NCBI RefSeq assembly: GCF_900105785.1
Contig: NZ_LT629799.1
Span: 2,170,001-2,234,000 of the forward strand
Length of the DNA stretch: 64,000 nucleotides
Direction of reading: 5' to 3'
Source: Microlunatus sagamiharensis
Lineage (GTDB): Bacteria > Actinomycetota > Actinomycetes > Propionibacteriales > Propionibacteriaceae
Shown: positions 7,122 to 14,692 of the stretch, piece after piece
Position numbering within the stretch: the stretch's first letter is position 1
Layout: each line of letters opens with the position of its first letter
Made by a program: the position numbers and the translations under genes
The notes under the pieces: model-generated
Told to the model about the DNA's origin: nothing
Database searches by the model: none
What the model saw: the letters and a program-made list of their open reading frames with translations, nothing else

Positions 7122-8138
7122 ATGCGCCGCCTGCCCGACCTGGACTCGTTGCAGCTGCTGATGGCGATCGGGGTGCACGGCAGCCTGTCGGAGGCCGGGC
7201 GGCAGCACGGGCTCGGGCAGCCGGCGGTGACGGCACGGCTGCGGGCGATGGAGCGTCAGGTCGGGATGAAGCTGGTCGAACGCACACCACGCGGTTCCCG
7301 GCTGACCAGTGCCGGCGTGCTCGTGGCCGACTGGGCACGGGAGACGATGGCGTCGGCGTCCTCGCTCGACGCCGGGCTGTCGGCGCTGCGGGACGGAGGC
7401 GGCAGCCGGCTCACGATCGCCTCGAGCAAGACCGTCGCCGAGCACCTGGTCCCCGGGTGGCTGGCCGGGCTCGCCCGTCGCCACCCCGGTGCCACCATGC
7501 GGCTGGAGTCGATGGACTCCGAGGACGTCCCCGACGCCCTCGCGGCCGGGACGGCGGACGTCGGGTTCGTCGAGGGCCACGAGGCCTCCTCGAGCCTCAG
7601 CGACCGCGAGGTGGGGCGTGACGTCCTGCTGCTCGTGGTCAGCACCAGTCATCCCTGGGCCGAGCGCCACCCGCGCCGCGTCTCGCGGACCGAGCTGGCC
7701 CGGACCAGGCTCATCGACCGCGGACCCGGGTCGGCGCCTCGGCTCGCCCTGGACCACGCCCTGCGTGACGTCGGGGTTCCCCGTCCCGAACCGCTCGCCG
7801 AGCTGCCGACCAACCACGCGGTGGTGGAGGCGGTGATCGGAGGCTGGGGCCCGGCGGTGCTCAGCGACCTGGCCGTCGGCGTCGAGCTCGCCGCCGGCAC
7901 CCTGGTCGAGGTCGACGTCGAAGGCCCCCCGCTGCGTCGACGTCTCCGGGCGTTGTGGCGCGACGACCAGCCGCTGGCTCCGCTGGCGGCCGAGCTCGTC
8001 GAACGCGCCGCGCAGCACCACGCGCGCGCGAGCCGGCGCCACCACCAGACGTTCTCCCACCCGCACCCGGAGCCGACGCTCGTCGGCGGCATCCGGTCCG
8101 CGGCCTCGGTGGAGCCCGAAGGCGCACTCGCCCGATGA
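7122..8138 (+). CDS. LysR-family transcriptional regulator
   Basis: A 338-residue regulator. The N-terminal winged helix-turn-helix spans about residues 5-64 (LDSLQLLMAIGVHGSLSEAG, then GQPAVTARLRAMERQVG and LTSAGVLVADWA). The periplasmic-binding-like effector domain follows from about residue 90 (LTIASSKTVAEHLVPGWLA). The C-terminus has a His/Arg-rich extension after the usual fold end. The stop overlaps the next start in an ATGA, so the exchanger downstream is co-transcribed. That is unusual, since LysR genes normally diverge from their targets. The ligand is unknown. Confidence 0.88.
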   Translation: MRRLPDLDSLQLLMAIGVHGSLSEAGRQHGLGQPAVTARLRAMERQVGMKLVERTPRGSRLTSAGVLVADWARETMASASSLDAGLSALRDGGGSRLTIASSKTVAEHLVPGWLAGLARRHPGATMRLESMDSEDVPDALAAGTADVGFVEGHEASSSLSDREVGRDVLLLVVSTSHPWAERHPRRVSRTELARTRLIDRGPGSAPRLALDHALRDVGVPRPEPLAELPTNHAVVEAVIGGWGPAVLSDLAVGVELAAGTLVEVDVEGPPLRRRLRALWRDDQPLAPLAAELVERAAQHHARASRRHHQTFSHPHPEPTLVGGIRSAASVEPEGALAR

Positions 8139-9202
8139 GCGCCCTGCCTCTGTGGGCCCTCATCGGCCTGTTCGTCGTGGCCGCCGTCGTCGTCTGGTTC
8201 GCCGGGATCCAGCTGTCCAAGACGACCGACGTCCTCGACACCCGCTTCCACCTCGGCAGCGCGCTCGGCGGGCTGATCGTGCTCGCCGTCGCCACGAACC
8301 TGCCCGAGCTCGCCATCACCGTCAGCGCCGCGATCAGCGGGAACATCTCCGTCGCGGTCGGCAACATCCTCGGCGGCATCGCCCTGCAGACCGTCGTGCT
8401 GGTCGTCCTCGACCGCTTCGGCAAGCGCGGCAAGGACGTCAAGCCCCTCACCTACCGCGCCGCGTCGCTGACCCTCGTCGTCGAGGCCCTCGTCGTCGTC
8501 GCCGTCCTCACCGTCGTCGTCGCCGGCAGCCAGCTGCCCTCCGACCTCACCTTCGCCCGCCTCACCCCCGGCGTGGTCCTCATCGCCGTCGTCTGGCTGG
8601 TCGGCCTCCTCCTGGTCCGCCGCTCCGGGTCGCACCTGCCCTGGCACGAGGACGGCCGCGCGCCCGACAGCTCACCGCACCCCCAGGGCCACCGGCGCCG
8701 CAAGCCCGCGCACCACCAGGAGCACCAGAAGCACTCCACCGGCCGTACGGTGCTGGTGTTCGCCGTCGCGGCCCTGCTCACCCTGGGCGCCGGCGTCGTC
8801 CTCGAACGCACCGGCGACGCCGCCGCCTCGCAGGTCGGGCTCGACGGCGTGCTGTTCGGTGCCACGGTGCTCGCCCTCGCGACCTCCCTGCCCGAGATCT
8901 CGACCGGCCTGCAGTCGATCCGCCAGGGGGACGACAACCTCGCCGTCAGCGACATCTTCGGCGGCAACGCCTTCCTGCCCGTGCTGTTCCTCGTCGCCGC
9001 CCTGCTCTCCGGCAAGGCCGTGCTCCCCCAGGCCAACAGCAGCGACATCTACCTCACCGCCATCGCCATGCTCCTGACCCTCGTCTACACGACCGGCCTG
9101 ATCTTCCGGCCGCAGCGGCGGGTGCTCGGCATGGGTGTCGACTCCCTCGCCGTGCTCGTGCTGTACGCGCTCGGCGTCGTCGGACTCGTCGGCATCAGCT
9201 GA
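8135..9202 (+). CDS. sodium:calcium antiporter-like (CaCA superfamily) membrane protein
   Basis: A 355-residue membrane protein made of two homologous halves of about five helices. Each half carries an alpha-repeat: AVATNLPELAITVSAAISGN with VGNILGG in the first, and LATSLPEISTGLQSIRQGDD with DIFGGNA in the second. The acidic residue after the LPE turn is the expected cation ligand. A His-rich cytoplasmic loop (HRRRKPAHHQEHQKHS) links the halves and could bind metal. It probably exchanges a divalent cation for Na+ or H+. The start overlaps the LysR stop by 4 bp. Confidence 0.85.
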   Translation: MSALPLWALIGLFVVAAVVVWFAGIQLSKTTDVLDTRFHLGSALGGLIVLAVATNLPELAITVSAAISGNISVAVGNILGGIALQTVVLVVLDRFGKRGKDVKPLTYRAASLTLVVEALVVVAVLTVVVAGSQLPSDLTFARLTPGVVLIAVVWLVGLLLVRRSGSHLPWHEDGRAPDSSPHPQGHRRRKPAHHQEHQKHSTGRTVLVFAVAALLTLGAGVVLERTGDAAASQVGLDGVLFGATVLALATSLPEISTGLQSIRQGDDNLAVSDIFGGNAFLPVLFLVAALLSGKAVLPQANSSDIYLTAIAMLLTLVYTTGLIFRPQRRVLGMGVDSLAVLVLYALGVVGLVGIS

Positions 9203-9332
9203 ACCCGGTCGCCCTCCCCAGCGCCACACCGCAGCCGTCGCGACCGGCGTCGGTCGAGCGCTGGTCGGCGGGAGGGACCGCTGTCGCGCCGGTGCCCGTG
9301 AGGTCGCTGCCCCGAGCATCGGGCGCTCGGGC

Positions 9333-10043
9333 TCAGGGCGAGCCGCCGGGCCGTGGATCGACCCGGCCTGCTTCGTAGGCGTAGATGACCAGGCCCGCTC
9401 GGTTGGTGCACCCGGTCTTGCTCAGCAGGTGGTTGACGTGGGTCTTCACCGTGGCCAGGGAGATGCTCAACCGCTCGGCGATCTGGTTGTTGTCGAGTCC
9501 CTGGGCGATCTCGTCCAGGATCTCGCACTCACGGGCGGTGAGGCCGGGAAGTGGGGCGGGAGCGCGTTCCGCCGCCTGTGCGGTCCCGAAGCCGGAGCCG
9601 GCGGTCAGCATCTCCAGGAGCTTGCGCTGCACCCCGGGGTCGAGCTGGGCTCGCCCGGTCGCGACCGCCATGATGGCGCTCCTGATCTCGGTGGCTCCGA
9701 CGTCCTTGGTCAGGAAGCCCAACGCGCCGGCGCGCAGCGCCGAGAACACCCACTCGTCCTCGTCGTACGTCGTCATGACGACCACGCGGGCTCGGCTGCC
9801 TCGCGCCCGCATCTCCGTGATCGTGTCGATGCCGTTCCGGACCGGCATCTTCAGGTCCATCAGGACGACGTCAGGGTCGTGATCGGCGATCTGACGCAGG
9901 GCGTCGTCACCGTCCACCGCTGCGCCCACGACCTCCAGGTCGTCCAGCAGTCCGAGCATCATGCTCAGCCCCTCCCGGATCACCTGCTGGTCGTCCACGA
10001 CCAGCACCCGGACGGGAGCCGGAACCGCATCGGTCCCGCTCAC
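9333..10043 (-). CDS. NarL/LuxR-type response regulator
   Basis: A 236-residue two-component regulator. The receiver domain has the acidic pair in VLVVDDQQVIREGL and phosphoacceptor Asp63 in LMDLKMP; the conserved Lys is in FLTKD. The LuxR-type helix-turn-helix lies at about residues 168-225 (LTARECEILDEIAQGLDNNQ, then ISLATVKTHVNHLL). The GTG start overlaps the kinase stop by 4 bp, so kinase and regulator are translated together. The target genes are not evident; the kinase's own upstream region contains a tandem repeat that could be a binding site. Confidence 0.92.
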   Translation of the reverse strand: MSGTDAVPAPVRVLVVDDQQVIREGLSMMLGLLDDLEVVGAAVDGDDALRQIADHDPDVVLMDLKMPVRNGIDTITEMRARGSRARVVVMTTYDEDEWVFSALRAGALGFLTKDVGATEIRSAIMAVATGRAQLDPGVQRKLLEMLTAGSGFGTAQAAERAPAPLPGLTARECEILDEIAQGLDNNQIAERLSISLATVKTHVNHLLSKTGCTNRAGLVIYAYEAGRVDPRPGGSP

Positions 10044-11242
10044 GGGCGAGCCGCCTGACCGCTGGTCGGCCGCAGTGCCGGCAGCGGCAGGGTCAGCTCG
10101 ACCCTCCAGCCGCCCGCGCAGGGCCCCGCCTGGAGCGCTCCCCCGCACAGGCCGGCCCGCTCGCGAAGACCGGCCAGACCGTGACCGCCCTCGGGCGCAG
10201 GGGCGGCGACCGTCCCGCCGTCGTCGCGGACCTCGACCGTCAGCACCTGAGCAGTCCACCGCAGGAGCACGTCGACGGTGGCATCGGGCCCGGCGTGCTT
10301 GGCCGCGTTGGTCAGCGACTCCTGGACGGTGCGGTAGACGACGAGGTCGAGCTCGGCCGGCAGGTCCACCGGGAGCCCGCTCTCCTCCGCGGTGATGGCG
10401 AGGTGGGTGGTGCGTCGCGTCAGCTCGATCAGCGAGGGGAGCTGCCGGACCCCGTACGGGGTGTCGTCGCGCAGCGTCACCACGGCCCGACGGGCGTTGA
10501 CCAGGCCGTCCCGGGTCAGCTGGTGGGAGGTGGCGAGGTGGTCGATCAGCCGCGGGTCGGCGTGCACGTGCTCGGCCAGCATGCGCGCGGCTTCCAGCTG
10601 GATCGCGAGCCCGGACAACGTGTGGGCCAGGACGTCGTGCAGCTCGCGGGCCAGGCGCGCGCGCTCGGCCAGCACCGCGGCCTCGTTCTGGGCGACGCGG
10701 GTGGCCCGCTCCTGGGCGTGGAGCGCCTGGACGCGCAGCGCGGCGTCGCGGTTGGCGCCGGCGAACCTGGTGGCGACGAACACGAAGGCGACGCCGATGC
10801 CGCTGCCGACGGCGGCGCTGACGGGCTCCGGCGAGACCGATGCTTCCGCTGCGACCAGACCGGCGCCCACCAGACCTGCGACCAACCCGGCCGCCAGGCC
10901 CCGGCGTCGCAACCCGATCGCGGCCACGGCCATGTAGCAGAGCACGTAACCGGGCCCCGAGGAGTGGATCGCGTCCAGGCCCGCCCCGCAGACGCCGGTG
11001 ACCGCCAGGCACGGAAGGATCCAGCCCGGCTCTTCCGTCGTCCACAGGGTGGCGCTCCAGCTGACGAGACCGACGACCGTGAGGACCACGACCGACGTCG
11101 CCGCTGCTCTCCCCGACGGCAGGCCGACCGCCGCCGTCACCACCCCGACGACCGCGGTGCAGACCCAGCCGATCGTGATGAACACACGCGCGAACTCCCC
11201 ACCGCGCAGGCTCTCGACCGTCACCGACCCAGACGCTGTCAC
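10040..11242 (-). CDS. sensor histidine kinase (HisKA_3 / NarL partner)
   Basis: A 400-residue membrane kinase. The first 165 residues hold about five or six hydrophobic segments and no obvious extracellular sensor domain, so the signal is probably sensed in or near the membrane. The HisKA_3 box follows (RARLARELHDVLAHTLSGLA, phospho-His at about residue 202), then an HATPase region with NAAKHAG as N box and GGHGLAGLRERA as G box. It transfers phosphate to the overlapping response regulator. A GTG at 11224 is an alternative start. The upstream start overlaps the stop of a small reading frame by 4 bp. Confidence 0.9.
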   Translation of the reverse strand: MTASGSVTVESLRGGEFARVFITIGWVCTAVVGVVTAAVGLPSGRAAATSVVVLTVVGLVSWSATLWTTEEPGWILPCLAVTGVCGAGLDAIHSSGPGYVLCYMAVAAIGLRRRGLAAGLVAGLVGAGLVAAEASVSPEPVSAAVGSGIGVAFVFVATRFAGANRDAALRVQALHAQERATRVAQNEAAVLAERARLARELHDVLAHTLSGLAIQLEAARMLAEHVHADPRLIDHLATSHQLTRDGLVNARRAVVTLRDDTPYGVRQLPSLIELTRRTTHLAITAEESGLPVDLPAELDLVVYRTVQESLTNAAKHAGPDATVDVLLRWTAQVLTVEVRDDGGTVAAPAPEGGHGLAGLRERAGLCGGALQAGPCAGGWRVELTLPLPALRPTSGQAARP

Positions 11243-11529
11243 AGTCCTGATCCGCTGCCGGGAGAAGGAGGTGGGCCGGCACGGGCCGCCGGGCGAAGGC
11301 TGCTCGTCATCACCCGTCGTGGTGACCGGCACCCGAGGAGGTGCTCCACACGGGCGATGCGGTCGAGACGCCGCCGCCGGCCTGGACCGGGCGGCGGCGT
11401 CTCGAGAGCGGAACGGTTGCTGGTCGGTGCCGGGACGGTCCCCCCTCGCGCCACGGACACCGATCCTGCGACAACCACTCCTGCGGAGATCAGCCGGAGC
11501 AACCGCGGCAGCGAGAGCTCGTCGATCAT
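11239..11529 (-). CDS. small uncharacterised reading frame overlapping the kinase start
   Basis: A 96-codon frame whose ATG (MIDELSLPRLLRLISAGVVV) follows AGGAGAGG at good ribosome-binding distance. The first 35 residues look protein-like with one hydrophobic stretch. The rest is Pro/Arg/Gly-rich and could be non-coding. Its stop overlaps the kinase GTG in a GTGA, like true translational coupling. A 16-bp perfect hairpin lies inside it. It may be a leader peptide controlling the kinase operon, a small membrane component, or a chance frame. Confidence 0.35.
   Translation of the reverse strand: MIDELSLPRLLRLISAGVVVAGSVSVARGGTVPAPTSNRSALETPPPGPGRRRRLDRIARVEHLLGCRSPRRVMTSSLRPAARAGPPPSPGSGSGL
11363..11405. 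terminator. strong hairpin (terminator or attenuator) inside the leader of the two-component operon
   Basis: Arms 11363-11378 and 11390-11405 are perfectly complementary over 16 bp, nearly all G/C, with an 11-nt loop. There is no T-tract on either strand. It lies between the ribosome binding site of the small frame and the kinase start, so it could attenuate transcription into the kinase. Confidence 0.5.
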
Positions 11530-11959
11530 CCGAGTCCTCTCCTGCTGGTTGCCTGACAGCTCCACGCCACTCCCCCCCCGGATGGCGTGAAGCCAGATCC
11601 CCGTCGGGAAAGAGTCTGTCGTGGAGCTGACCGCGGATCGTCAACCGCACCGTTGATCTTTCCGGGTCGTCGCTCAACCCCAGGCTCAACCCCAGGGTGG
11701 TCAACCCTGCACCCCGGGCCCGGACACGATGAGCCGACCTCGGCGAGACCGTCGGGCCGGGCAACCCAGCCGCGGCCAGAGCCTGGAAGGGGTACGCGGA
11801 TCCCGATCGGCGTGGGCCACCGACCGCGACAGGCAGGATGCGGTCAGGCTGGCGTGTCTCGTCCGAGGTCGCTTCCCGAGCGCACCAGAGCCACCCTCTG
11901 AACCCCGCACCGCTCTCCGACGCGTCCTGCACGTCAGCCGTCCTCGGTCGCTCGTGAAG
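11530..11959. other. 430-base intergenic region upstream of the two-component operon
   Basis: No convincing gene on either strand. It holds the ribosome binding site of the small frame at its left edge, a run of eight C near 11572-11579, several GTTGA/TCAAC motifs and a perfect tandem 12-bp repeat. The part from 11700 to 11959 shows nothing I can interpret. Confidence 0.5.
11672..11695. repeat. tandem 12-bp direct repeat, candidate operator
   Basis: GCTCAACCCCAG occurs twice head to tail with no spacer, and a related GGTCAACCCTG follows at once (11699-11709). The run is about 140 bp upstream of the small frame and 430 bp upstream of the kinase start. Tandem sites like this can bind response-regulator dimers. 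Autoregulation by the NarL-type regulator is inference. Confidence 0.4.
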
Positions 11960-12178
11960 TCAGTCGAGAGGCGAGCGGTCGGGTCCCCGTCGCGCCATCA
12001 GCAGCACGCCGACGACCACGACCGTCGCCGAAGCCAGTAGTGCCACGAGCGTGGCGATCGCACGGGGCACGCCGAGCGCCGGGAGAGCCAGCTGGAGAAC
12101 CAGGTTCAGGGCGGCGAACACGAGGAGCGGGCCGGACCACCGCGAGCGGCCCCTCGAGTCGTCGTCCGACGTGCCCAC
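11960..12178 (-). CDS. small membrane protein
   Basis: A 72-residue protein from a GTG: a polar start (VGTSDDDSRGRSRWSG), then two hydrophobic segments (LLVFAALNLVLQLALPALGV and the Ala/Val-rich TLVALLASATVVVVGVLLM), and a basic end. CATACT lies 7 nt before the GTG, a leaderless-type box. The frame stays open further upstream, but that part lacks protein-like composition. Function unknown. Confidence 0.5.
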   Translation of the reverse strand: MGTSDDDSRGRSRWSGPLLVFAALNLVLQLALPALGVPRAIATLVALLASATVVVVGVLLMARRGPDRSPLD

Positions 12179-12407
12179 GCGGTCGAGTATGCCGCCGACG
12201 TCTGGCAGACGTCCGATGCGTGCCGGTGGTATCGGCGCCGCTTCCAGGAATGCAAAGCGGCCTGCACCACCCGTCGTCGACCGACCGACGAGGGTCAGAC
12301 GAGCGGGGACGGCGGGAAGCCCGGGCAGGCACCGCCGGAACGGCCTCGACGTGTCCTCGTCGGACGGACGGGACACGGGCAGACCGTGGGGAGCAGTTGG
12401 AGGACGA

Positions 12408-12584
12408 TCAGGGTCCACGCCTTCTCAGGACCAGGACGTAGAAGCCGACGGCGATGAGAGCGCCGACGACCGGAGCGCCCGCGGGCGAGACCCTGCCCGA
12501 GCTGTAGTGGCTCACCAGTCCGTAGATCAGAGCGGCCACGGCGCCGACGAGGAAGGCGACGAGCACGCGTCGAGCAGACGACAT
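12408..12584 (-). CDS. small membrane protein of 58 residues
   Basis: Short frame starting ATG with GAGAGAG about 7 nt upstream as ribosome binding site. It reads MSSARRVLVAFLVGAVAALI at the start and GALIAVGFYVLVLRRRGP at the end: two transmembrane helices joined by a short polar loop (SHYSSGRVSP), with basic residues on both cytoplasmic ends. I recognise no family. It is one of several tiny membrane proteins in this stretch. Confidence 0.55.
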   Translation of the reverse strand: MSSARRVLVAFLVGAVAALIYGLVSHYSSGRVSPAGAPVVGALIAVGFYVLVLRRRGP

Positions 12585-12762
12585 GCGGCGACTCTCTCAG
12601 ACCCGGGTCGCCAGCGGACCCCACAGCCACCGCATCGAGGTCCGGCTGCTTCCTGCGCTGCTCGATGCACCGTTGGTGAAGTGCGTCGTTCTCGGAGGAC
12701 GTCGGCGTACGAGAAGCCGAGACCACGTCCTCAGAGGCTGAGCGCACGACAGCGACCAGCCG

Positions 12763-12768
12763 TACGCT
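12763..12768 (+). promoter_or_regulatory. candidate -10 box, leaderless small membrane protein
   Basis: TACGCT, 6 nt before the GTG at 12775, with no ribosome binding site. Confidence 0.45.
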
Positions 12769-12774
12769 CACGTC

Positions 12775-12954
12775 GTGGCGAGATGGCTGGTGGTCGGCTT
12801 GATCGCGCTCGTGGTGCTCGTGCTCAGCGAGGTCGTCTCCCGATCGGTGGTGACCCTGTCGGACAGCATCGTCCCGATCGTCGTCCTGCCCTTGACCGCG
12901 CTGGCTGTCGGGACCGGCATCGGCCTCACGAAGAGAGGCTCGGGTCGTGACTGA
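12775..12954 (+). CDS. small membrane protein of 59 residues
   Basis: Starts GTG and reads MARWLVVGLIALVVLVLSEV, then a polar turn and a second hydrophobic helix (IVPIVVLPLTALAVGTGIGL), ending TKRGSGRD. Its stop lies 8 bp inside the next gene, so the two are translated together. A TACGCT box 6 nt upstream of the start suggests a leaderless two-gene transcript. No family is recognised. Confidence 0.55.
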   Translation: MARWLVVGLIALVVLVLSEVVSRSVVTLSDSIVPIVVLPLTALAVGTGIGLTKRGSGRD

Positions 12955-13411
12955 CGCTGCGCCACCGTTCAGCGGCGACGCGCGCGCCCGCGTGGTGGGT
13001 GGACTCGTCTGCGGAGTGCTGGCGCTCGCATGCCTGACCTACGCCCTGGCCGCGTGGAGCTGGGACGGAGGGGTCGCCGCCCTGCTCCTCTTGATCGCCC
13101 TGCTGGTCGGCGTGCGGTCGAGGTCGATGCAGCTCGAGTTCGAGGTGGGTCAGCAGGAGAGGCATCGCGTCGTCTTCAGCTTCAACAAGTTCTGGGGCAA
13201 CCTGGCCGTCACGGTTGATGGGCACTCGGTGGTGCGCGACCTGCGGACGTTGTCGGTGAGCCTGACCAAGACGTACCACCTCACGGTCGGCGATCGCGAG
13301 ATCCACCAGGTCCGCATCGAGAAGGACCGGGCGCGCCTGCTCGCCGGGGCTCGCCGTCAGCCCGTTCGCGCTTACGTCGACGACGTCTTGACCGCCGAGG
13401 GTGTCGCCTAG
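12947..13411 (+). CDS. hypothetical protein with two membrane helices and a soluble C-terminal domain
   Basis: A 154-residue protein. Two hydrophobic segments at about residues 18-38 and 42-56 are separated by WSWDGG. The C-terminal 95 residues are soluble, with alternating beta-like patterns (HRVVFSFNKFWGNLAVTVDG, then LTVGDREIHQVRIEK). This recalls a small membrane-tethered beta domain, but I recognise no family. The start overlaps the preceding small membrane protein by 8 bp, so the products probably act together. It converges with the gene at 13600; no clear terminator is seen in the 188-bp gap. Confidence 0.6.
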   Translation: MTDAAPPFSGDARARVVGGLVCGVLALACLTYALAAWSWDGGVAALLLLIALLVGVRSRSMQLEFEVGQQERHRVVFSFNKFWGNLAVTVDGHSVVRDLRTLSVSLTKTYHLTVGDREIHQVRIEKDRARLLAGARRQPVRAYVDDVLTAEGVA

Positions 13412-13599
13412 ACCGGGCCCACCTCCATCCACGACTCCGGTGATCTCGGTCCGCGCTCCCGAGCGACCCGCCGTTCGAAGCGAAGTCGAGCGTCCTAGGT
13501 CCTGAGGCACGCCTCGCACAGCGATCGACTCGCGAGCGCACGTCGACCGAGATCCGCAGGCTTCGTTCCAGAGCGATGGCCCCGGTGCTCCAGCGGTCG

Positions 13600-13848
13600 T
13601 CATCGGTCCCTGCGGTGCAGCAGGTTTCCAACACCGAAGATCACCAACCAGGCCCCGATCCACAGCAAGGCGTAGACCACCGGACGATGGGCCACCAGTG
13701 CAACGACCGCTCCGGCGACACCAGCGCCGAGTGCTGCGGGCACCGCCTTCTTGAGCAGCTGGTGAGGGGTCGGGTCGGGTCCAGGCGCTGGATCCGGTCG
13801 GATCGTCTGCACGAAGTCCGCCTTCCGATCACGACGTGGGTGGGACAC
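13600..13848 (-). CDS. small membrane protein
   Basis: An 82-residue protein with a polar, Pro/Asp-rich N-terminus (QTIRPDPAPGPDPTPHQLLK). Two hydrophobic segments follow (AVPAALGAGVAGAVVALVA and VVYALLWIGAWLVIFGVGNL), and it ends basic. The GTG start has only a weak upstream GAGGT; a start nearer VQTIRP is possible. Function unknown. Confidence 0.5.
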   Translation of the reverse strand: MSHPRRDRKADFVQTIRPDPAPGPDPTPHQLLKKAVPAALGAGVAGAVVALVAHRPVVYALLWIGAWLVIFGVGNLLHRRDR

Positions 13849-14020
13849 CTCGGACCCATCGTGGTGGAGAGGGCCTCGGGTCTGAGCAGTCCCTCGATCT
13901 GCGCCGTGCCCTGATCACACACGTCGCGCCCGAGTTCGGCGATCTGGGGGGCGACGATCGCGCGAGTCCGGTGCCCGACCGGCGAACAGGTGCCCTGGTC
14001 GGCCTGCTCACGAGAGCCGA

Positions 14021-14491
14021 TCAGGGAGCGGCGGAGGGAGTGGAGGCGGCCGCGCCCCTCTCGTCGATCCCGGCTCGCCGGCGGATGAGAGCGACCAGGT
14101 CGTCGAGGATCTCGTCGGTTGGGCCTCCACGGCGAAGACCCGGCAGAGCGAGCACGTCGGGCGACGAGGTGGGCACGGCGCCGCGCCGTCGTAGCCACAC
14201 GAGGGAGGTGTCCTCCCACTCCGGTGCACGCTCGGCCGACACGATGTCGGACCAGCGATACACCCGGGTCCTCAGCCTGCGCACCTCGACGCCTTCGTCG
14301 GTCAGCCGCACCCGGCCTCTGACCACGCCGAGCACGGCGAGCAGGCTCGCGGCCGGGTAGGCCAGGACGAGTCCGACTGGTCGGTGCCAGACGCCCACGA
14401 CGAGCGCGACCACCACGGCTGCGACGACCACGTGCACGAGGACCGTCAACGGCCACCGCGGGTCGTCGGTGGCCTTCCACTCGGTCTTCAC
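14021..14491 (-). CDS. bacterial PH-domain protein (bPH6-like), membrane-anchored
   Basis: A 156-residue protein. Two helices at about residues 14-52 (PLTVLVHVVVAAVVVALVVG, then a second hydrophobic stretch ending LLAVLGVVRG) precede a domain of about 85 residues. That domain begins GRVRLTDEGVEVRRLRTRVY and RWSDIVSAERAPEWE, the typical start of actinobacterial low-molecular-weight PH-like proteins. Such proteins are membrane-associated and of unknown function. The GTG start lies after AGGTG. It diverges from the MFS transporter across 200 bp. Confidence 0.75.
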   Translation of the reverse strand: MKTEWKATDDPRWPLTVLVHVVVAAVVVALVVGVWHRPVGLVLAYPAASLLAVLGVVRGRVRLTDEGVEVRRLRTRVYRWSDIVSAERAPEWEDTSLVWLRRRGAVPTSSPDVLALPGLRRGGPTDEILDDLVALIRRRAGIDERGAAASTPSAAP

Positions 14492-14692
14492 GGCACCTGC
14501 TTCGTCGGGAGGGGCTGCTGGTTCCACCCCGGCCGCGCGGTCGAGGTGGTCGACGCGGCGGTCTGGGTGGGGACGCCGCGTGCTGCGCCCGCGGGACGAG
14601 CATGACGGCAGGTCTGGGCGACCGCTCCCGATGTGGTTAGGGTCACTCTGGAGTCTGGCATCGAGGCCGGACCAGGGGAGGACAGGCCGTCC

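Noticed and set aside
9203-9332. Terminator between the exchanger and response-regulator genes
   Set aside because: No inverted repeat of convincing length was found in this convergent gap.
12295-12771. Minus-strand frame overlapping the 58-residue membrane protein
   Set aside because: Arg/Ser-rich composition without motifs, and it overlaps a better-supported small gene.
13281-13634. Minus-strand frame between the genes at 12947 and 13600
   Set aside because: It overlaps the 3' end of a better gene and has Arg/Ser-rich, non-protein-like composition.
13836-14360. Plus-strand frame of about 170 codons opposite the PH-domain protein
   Set aside because: It is antisense to a recognisable bPH6 gene and lacks motifs of its own.
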